Assembly: GCA_013146195.2 (NCBI GenBank)
Contig: CM028380.1
Location: 80,396,381-80,460,380, forward strand
DNA from: Codonopsis lanceolata
Lineage: Eukaryota; Streptophyta; Magnoliopsida; Asterales; Campanulaceae
Direction: 5' to 3'
DNA length: 64,000 nucleotides
Shown here: positions 59,201-64,000 of the stretch, one piece after another
Position numbering within the stretch: the first letter of the stretch is position 1
Layout: every line of letters begins with the position of its first letter
Notes under the pieces: model-generated
The model's input: the letters and a program-made list of their open reading frames with translations, nothing else
The model's database searches: none
Told to the model about the DNA's origin: nothing
Translations under genes and position numbers: made by a program

Positions 59201-60477
59201 TATGTGTGTCATTTGACTTTACACTTAGTTAATTATAAAAAATAATAAAAATTAGGCATGATTGCATTTTGTCTTTAGAGGGCACTCTAGATCATTTGAC
59301 TCACATGTTTGTGCCTTTTGTTGTTGCTTGGGAATTGCATTCAAAATTAATTGTGATTTTTTTTGTTATAATTCTCTCTCTCTCCCAGTTCTTGAGCATA
59401 TTTGAAGTCCACAAAGGAAGGAGCTACCTTTAAAAACAAGGGTTGTAGCACTTTATCTTGGTACTATGGAACTTAGGTTCTCATAGGTTGATCTTGAGAA
59501 AATTGAATACCCTTGAAAGAAAAAGTGTGAAAGCTACCTAACGGAAAAGAGCTACCTATGAATAAGGTTTGTTGTCATTCTCTCTTGGGACTATGAATCT
59601 TTGGATTTCATGGGTTGATCATGTGCAAAATGGCTTCCCTTGGTAAATAGTGTGAAAGGTTCCAAGTGGCATATTTTTATAACTTGAAATAAAGTAGAGT
59701 TATATTCCTAGGGAAATAAAGTACCTATGGATTTTTGTTATGAAAAATTTATGATCTTGGGAGAGAAATCTGGTTGAGAAAACAAAAAATGCAATATTGA
59801 AAATAAAATCACAATTTTGGCAAATGCACCTCTCAATACAGCTGCATTAGGAACTACGTCCTTTGATCTGATCTTTATCACCTGTGTGTGATTGTATTAT
59901 TCTTTTGACTAGCTTTTAGTTATCATATTTTTAGGCATAAAATTTTAGGACATGCATTGTTGGTAAGGATATCAACTTGGTGAAATTTTGTCCTAATATA
60001 ATCTGTACAAATCAATTTTCAAAAATCTCCATGTTTAAAAATATTTAGTGGTTGTCTAATTTTTGTGGGGAACTAAGAGATATTGAATCTGGATATGAGG
60101 TGCTCAGTTATTGCTAAGGGTGTGATCAAATCATGGTGAACACTTAATTGTGTTTTTCAAAATCTTTGATTTTTGATAATTCCTAAAAGATTGTTTATCC
60201 CTTCCTTTTCCGGTCAAATAGGGGGAGAGACATCAAGTGTTTTTGGTGATGATGATGAATTTGATTCCTTGTAGATTCATCATGTTTGTTTTATATGCAT
60301 GTGATTGCATCATTGGTATATTCTGATTTGTACATAGTAATGATTTCTGATTTTATACCTTGCACAAATTCAGGGGGAGATGAGATTTTCTAACCATTGC
60401 AGGTTAGATGGTTTGATTGTTGTTGAATAAACACTTGTCATTTGATTTGATCAGAAAGGCTCAACAAAGGGGGAGAT

Positions 60478-61408
60478 TGTAAGGGTAAAATAGGCATGAC
60501 CTATTTTGGTTTTGTTTCACTTTTCTTGGTCATAAGGTTTTGGTGGATATTTGGAAACAAAATCTTTAGTTGCATTTTTGGAAACAAAATATTCCTAAAG
60601 ATTTTTGGAAACAAAATATTCCTAAAGATTTTTTATTGCATTTTTGGAAACAAAATATTCCTAAAGATTTTTGGTTTTATTGGTCCTAAAGTTTATGAGT
60701 TATTTTGGAAACAAAATCTATGTAACAATCATTCTTAATGACGTGCTCTTGGAATCCTTATCTTTTTGGTAAGTGAATCTAGTATATTAGGAAGTTGATT
60801 TGATTTCCAATTATAATCCTTGCCCTTCTTGGAGTTGGATTCCTTCTTTGTGTGTAGATTTCCTCCTCATTATAAATAAGAGTCATGGGCAACGGCTGAA
60901 GGTATCCCTGAATTGTGACAGAGAGAGAATTCAGAACACAAAAAAGCGAAAAATTGAATTAATTCCGACTTTGTGCAGAAGTTGAATGTAGCTTTAGATG
61001 TTACAACATTGGAAGCTACATTGAAGTGCTGAAGCTGTTTGTCTTCCTTGCTGTTTTTAGGAAGCTGTTTGTTTCTTCCCACGCTTTCTTTACGTGCATG
61101 TTTTTCTGTGGGATTTTGCTCTCAAAGACTTGTTGTCTTGTAAGAGTGTTTTGTTTAGTGATTTCACATTATTTTTGTAAAACAATTCATCATTTTAAGT
61201 GAAATCTTTTTGGTCATAAGGTTAGATCTACAAGCATAGGCTTGTAGATTGTTTGGTAACTCTTGTGTCATGTTTCCTGCTATATTAATAAGTCTTCCGC
61301 TGTTCTGTTTTTATTTTGACCATTGTGACTTCCATTGTAGCTACATCGAATGCTACATTGGAAACTACATTGGCAACTCTTGAAAATCCTAGCTATTTTG
61401 TTCTTTCA
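60478..61408 (+). repeat. 3' LTR of element B
   Basis: 931 bp; it matches the 5' LTR with an added 27-bp unit near 60600-60630. Confidence 0.9.
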
Positions 61409-63062
61409 AAATACATATAACTTTAGTAATATCTGCAACAATTTCATCATAACAATTTTGAAATATATTGAAGACATAATCTCAAGATGTAAGTTTAATA
61501 TACTTATTACCCACTCTCACAATTGTTGAAGTTTCTAAGAAAAAATAATTCATCTTTTATCTATTTCTCAAACTTCTTCTTTCTCTCTCTCTCTCAGCTC
61601 TGCAATTTATGTAATATATTAGATATGGTAATAAACCATACAAAGGAAAACAAAAAATTGTGTAAATATTATTAGTAGTGGTTAATTTGAAGCAACATAC
61701 TCACTTCAACGTTTATATATATATATATATTACAAAATGAAATAACTATAGACAACATACTTACTTTAACGTTATGTGTAGGAAAACATGTTCTATACAT
61801 TTCTCAACATTTGAGGGTTTATTCGAAAATTTCAATATTTAAAGGATAGTGAAAATCATAATTAATTGATTGGAGATATTTGTTAGGTACCAATATATTA
61901 GTTTTTAGAGTTACTTGTAGCATTCAAATACTAAAGGGAGAAAACTGTAAATTTTTGCTTTCTTCTCCGACAAAATGCACATATTCATAAAATATGTTTT
62001 CCATTGTTTTATTAATCATCTTAAACAATAGCTTTTTTAAAAAAAACTTATTTATCTTGGTTTGTTCACTGATAATTAGTAAACTCGCCACCGATTTGTT
62101 TAATATCTCGATCGAGACTCACCAACAAATCTATTACAATAGTTTAAAAAAATTCATACACCTCTAATAATGTCTACCTAAATTTCACCATAACAAATTT
62201 TAAGTATTTTAGAAACATTACATCAAAATCAATGGTTGATTACCAAAAAAATTTCTTGTTATTTTTTAAGCAAGATTGAAGGTTGGTTATCTTTATTTTT
62301 GCCTATACACTAATTTGTACGTAACAAAACACTCACACTTTTATATAGAAAGAGAAAAGAGAAATATGGTCATAACAAAAGTTATTTAGTTAACTGAATA
62401 GAGATTTGTTAGTAAGATCAATAAGTGAGGGACCAATATGATAGTCTTTTAACGTTACTTGTCGTAGTTAAAATTTTACCATAGCAAAATGTTAAACAAA
62501 TTTAAAAGGGTAAATCATATTATTTTTTCTCTTAACTGAGTAAGTGTATTTTTGTGATATTCAAACATATTGTATGACATTTGTAATGGTGATGACACGA
62601 AGAGAGAATATGAAGAAAAAAAAATCAACATATGAGACAAAATGAATATAATTAAAAAATGTATGATCTAATTTAAAGTTAGGTTTAAGTTGAGGGACCA
62701 AATTCATTTTCATCCTTCAAAGAATTGATTAGCTCATGCAAATTTATTTGTTTAGCAATAATTAATGGTGAATAGTTTATTAAATCTAGGGTTATTTATT
62801 TATATACATTATTTTCTACTTATGACAAATTTTACTTGTGTAACCTTAATTCTATTGTGGATGTTTATTAGGTGCATGGTTAGTTTGGTCCATTTATTAA
62901 ATTGTAAGAAACAAATTAGACTTTTATAATAGTAGTAGATAGTAGATAGTAGATGGTAGATAGTAGATAATAGTAGTAGATAGTAGATCGATAATATCTA
63001 GTTAAAAGGTTTAGCTTTTAACATATTTCTTCCTTAAATTTGTAGGTAAAATATGCACATAC
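61409..63062. other. Rest of intron 1 of copy 3, with microsatellites
   Basis: AT-rich with no coding sequence. A TA run lies at about 61716-61730, and TAGTAGA/GATAGTA repeats fill 62925-62992. Bases 61755-62170 are a diverged copy of 55380-55776, and a shorter third piece is near 62390-62490. Confidence 0.6.
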
Positions 63063-64000
63063 CTAATTCTGAGGCAGCCATTCTTATGTAAACGTCTTGC
63101 CCACCTTCTGAAAACTGTCTGATATCATTCAGGTCACCGAACCATAGTAAGCAACCACTACCGGTTTTACTAATATCCAAATTTGAATAAGCTGTACAAG
63201 AGCAGTTGTTCTTGCACATCATCTTACAGTCTGCAAGGGTCATGCTCCGGTTGAACCATGAATACCGCGTGTCTGGCATTTTCATCCTGATATACTTTCG
63301 AAATCCTTCACCACTCCCACAATCCAAAGCTACTGTCCTATTACACCCGCTGGTCCAATCAGCTCTATTCCATTGTTCTTTGATTTTTGGCTCAAATCCT
63401 TCCAAACACCCACAAGCAGGGGAGTTGTCAATGTTACAGCTCCCATATGGGCCACACAGTGCATAACTGGCACAATTATCTTGCATTGGAGTTGAATACA
63501 TGAACCAATCGTGGGTACGCTCATTCCAATTCAAGCGCTTCAGATCACCACCTGGAGTCAACCTCATCTTTGAAACAACTGAATTGTTAATAAGATCCCA
63601 TTTATAATAGATCTCCTCCTGGTTGAAGACATTTTCAAACGTATAAATTCGGTTTGGCTTCAAACTAGCCATGCCAGTATACCCAAGACCATTCCATCCA
63701 CCAATCCTATATTGTATATCTGAACCTTTGCTCTGAAGTACCTGCGGATATCCATTCAAATCATAGTATTCTGTATACTCACCTGGGGAAGGATCATCTC
63801 TACTCTTCCATGATAACATGGACCTCTCTATGCCTGTTATGAAGTTCTTGCCAAATTTCACACCAGGTAATATGGTATCTCCAGGATAATCAAAACTTTG
63901 CCAAACGAAATTTTCTGGGCTGCCACTTTCATCCCTGATGACTAGATTTCCCGTATCTAAAAGCTGTACCACTGGTCTACTCGCGGGTCTTGATGAGTTT
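63063..64000 (-). CDS. S-receptor kinase copy 3, exon 1 (5' part beyond window)
   Basis: The minus-strand frame is open from the right edge to the donor GTATGT after 63063. It encodes the end of the B-lectin domain (LLDTGNLVIRDES), IWQSF-type FVWQSFDYPGDTILPG, the S-locus glycoprotein region, an EGF-like part (CGPYGSC) and PAN (CKMMCKNNCSCTAYSNL). The exon end is in the same position and phase as in copies 1 and 2. It is clearly more diverged from them than they are from each other. The signal peptide and the first 100 or so residues lie outside the window. Confidence 0.88.

Larger units (their letters stand above)
55777..61408 (+). mobile_element. SIRE-related LTR retrotransposon B, pol-deleted, in intron 1 of copy 3
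   Basis: The LTRs at 55777-56683 and 60478-61408 start TGTAAGGG and end TTCTTTCA. Perfect AAATA duplications lie at 55772-55776 and 61409-61413. The primer site TGGTATCAGAGTC (56686) and a purine tract before 60478 are present. Between them lie a nearly intact gag, a short piece equivalent to the integrase tail of A, a scrap of RNase H and a 3' spacer. Protease, most of integrase, RT and the env-like ORF are deleted. It could only have moved with help from a full element such as A's relatives. Confidence 0.92.
36907..64000 (-). other. Gene span of S-domain receptor kinase copy 3 (giant introns)
   Basis: Exons 7 to 1 of one S-domain kinase occur in the right order and on one strand over more than 27 kb, and no exon is duplicated. 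Intron 1 (52861-63062) and intron 3 (38311-52249) are about 10.2 and 13.9 kb; the same introns of copies 1 and 2 are under 0.6 kb. Intron tails next to exons (38311-38572 and 52023-52249) align with intron 3 of copy 2, so the gene was once compact and was expanded by transposons. Whether it is still spliced is doubtful: the exon 4 donor is GTT-shifted (see the exon entry). Confidence 0.82.

Noticed and set aside
52250..64000. A fourth, separate kinase gene (exons 1-3 only)
   Set aside because: Exons 1-3 here and 4-7 at 36907-38310 complement each other without overlap, share strand and phase, and are joined by recognisable intron 3 scraps; one gene is simpler.

Overview
This window is nuclear DNA from a plant, almost certainly a eudicot. 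It carries intron-split S-domain (G-type lectin) receptor kinase genes with the seven-exon layout of the SRK/ARK family, abundant Ty1/copia retrotransposons, Stowaway-, Tourist- and Mutator-like short DNA transposons, and AT-rich intergenic DNA. The species cannot be read from the sequence. There is no bacterial, organellar or viral gene organisation.

Host genes: three S-domain receptor-like kinase (RLK) copies lie head to tail, all on the minus strand. Copy 1 (1-3583) lacks only its last few codons, which lie beyond the left edge. Copy 2 (21868-25722) is complete and open, with a predicted product of 828 aa. Copy 3 is spread over more than 27 kb: exons 7 to 4 at 36907-38310, exons 3 and 2 at 52250-52860, and exon 1 at 63063 to beyond the right edge. 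Its introns 1 and 3 are swollen to about 10 and 14 kb by transposons. All exon junctions of copies 1 and 2 can be read as GT-AG. Copy 3 has lost the GT at the exon 4 donor, so it may be a pseudogene despite otherwise open exons.

Transposon layout: between copies 1 and 2 lies a three-level nest. Copia element C (4782-18304, plus) contains copia element D (5928-16854, minus) in its gag. D in turn contains element E (8191-12631, minus) in its reverse transcriptase. Each insertion is bounded by a 5-bp target-site duplication. A copia RT/RNase H remnant follows at 19540-20470. Between copies 2 and 3 is about 11 kb of gene-poor DNA with a Mutator-like element with long terminal inverted repeats (TIRs), several MITEs, a degenerate tandem array of about 85-bp units, and tRNA-like repeats. 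In intron 3 of copy 3 a palindromic MITE with a 9-bp target duplication was split by an 11-kb SIRE-type copia element A, whose 5' LTR was then split by a 2.3-kb solo LTR. In intron 1 a related 5.6-kb, pol-deleted element B sits between perfect AAATA duplications.

How it fits together: the receptor kinases are predicted plasma-membrane proteins (signal peptide, B-lectin, S-locus glycoprotein, EGF-like and PAN domains, one membrane span, Ser/Thr kinase). They look like a locally duplicated family that transposons have since invaded. Every retroelement carries stops, frameshifts or deletions, so none looks autonomous now. The most unusual signal is a short inverted-repeat motif (AATGTAGCT ... 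AGCTACATT) scattered about 18 times through LTRs, gag, pol, env-like and untranslated parts of elements A and B.
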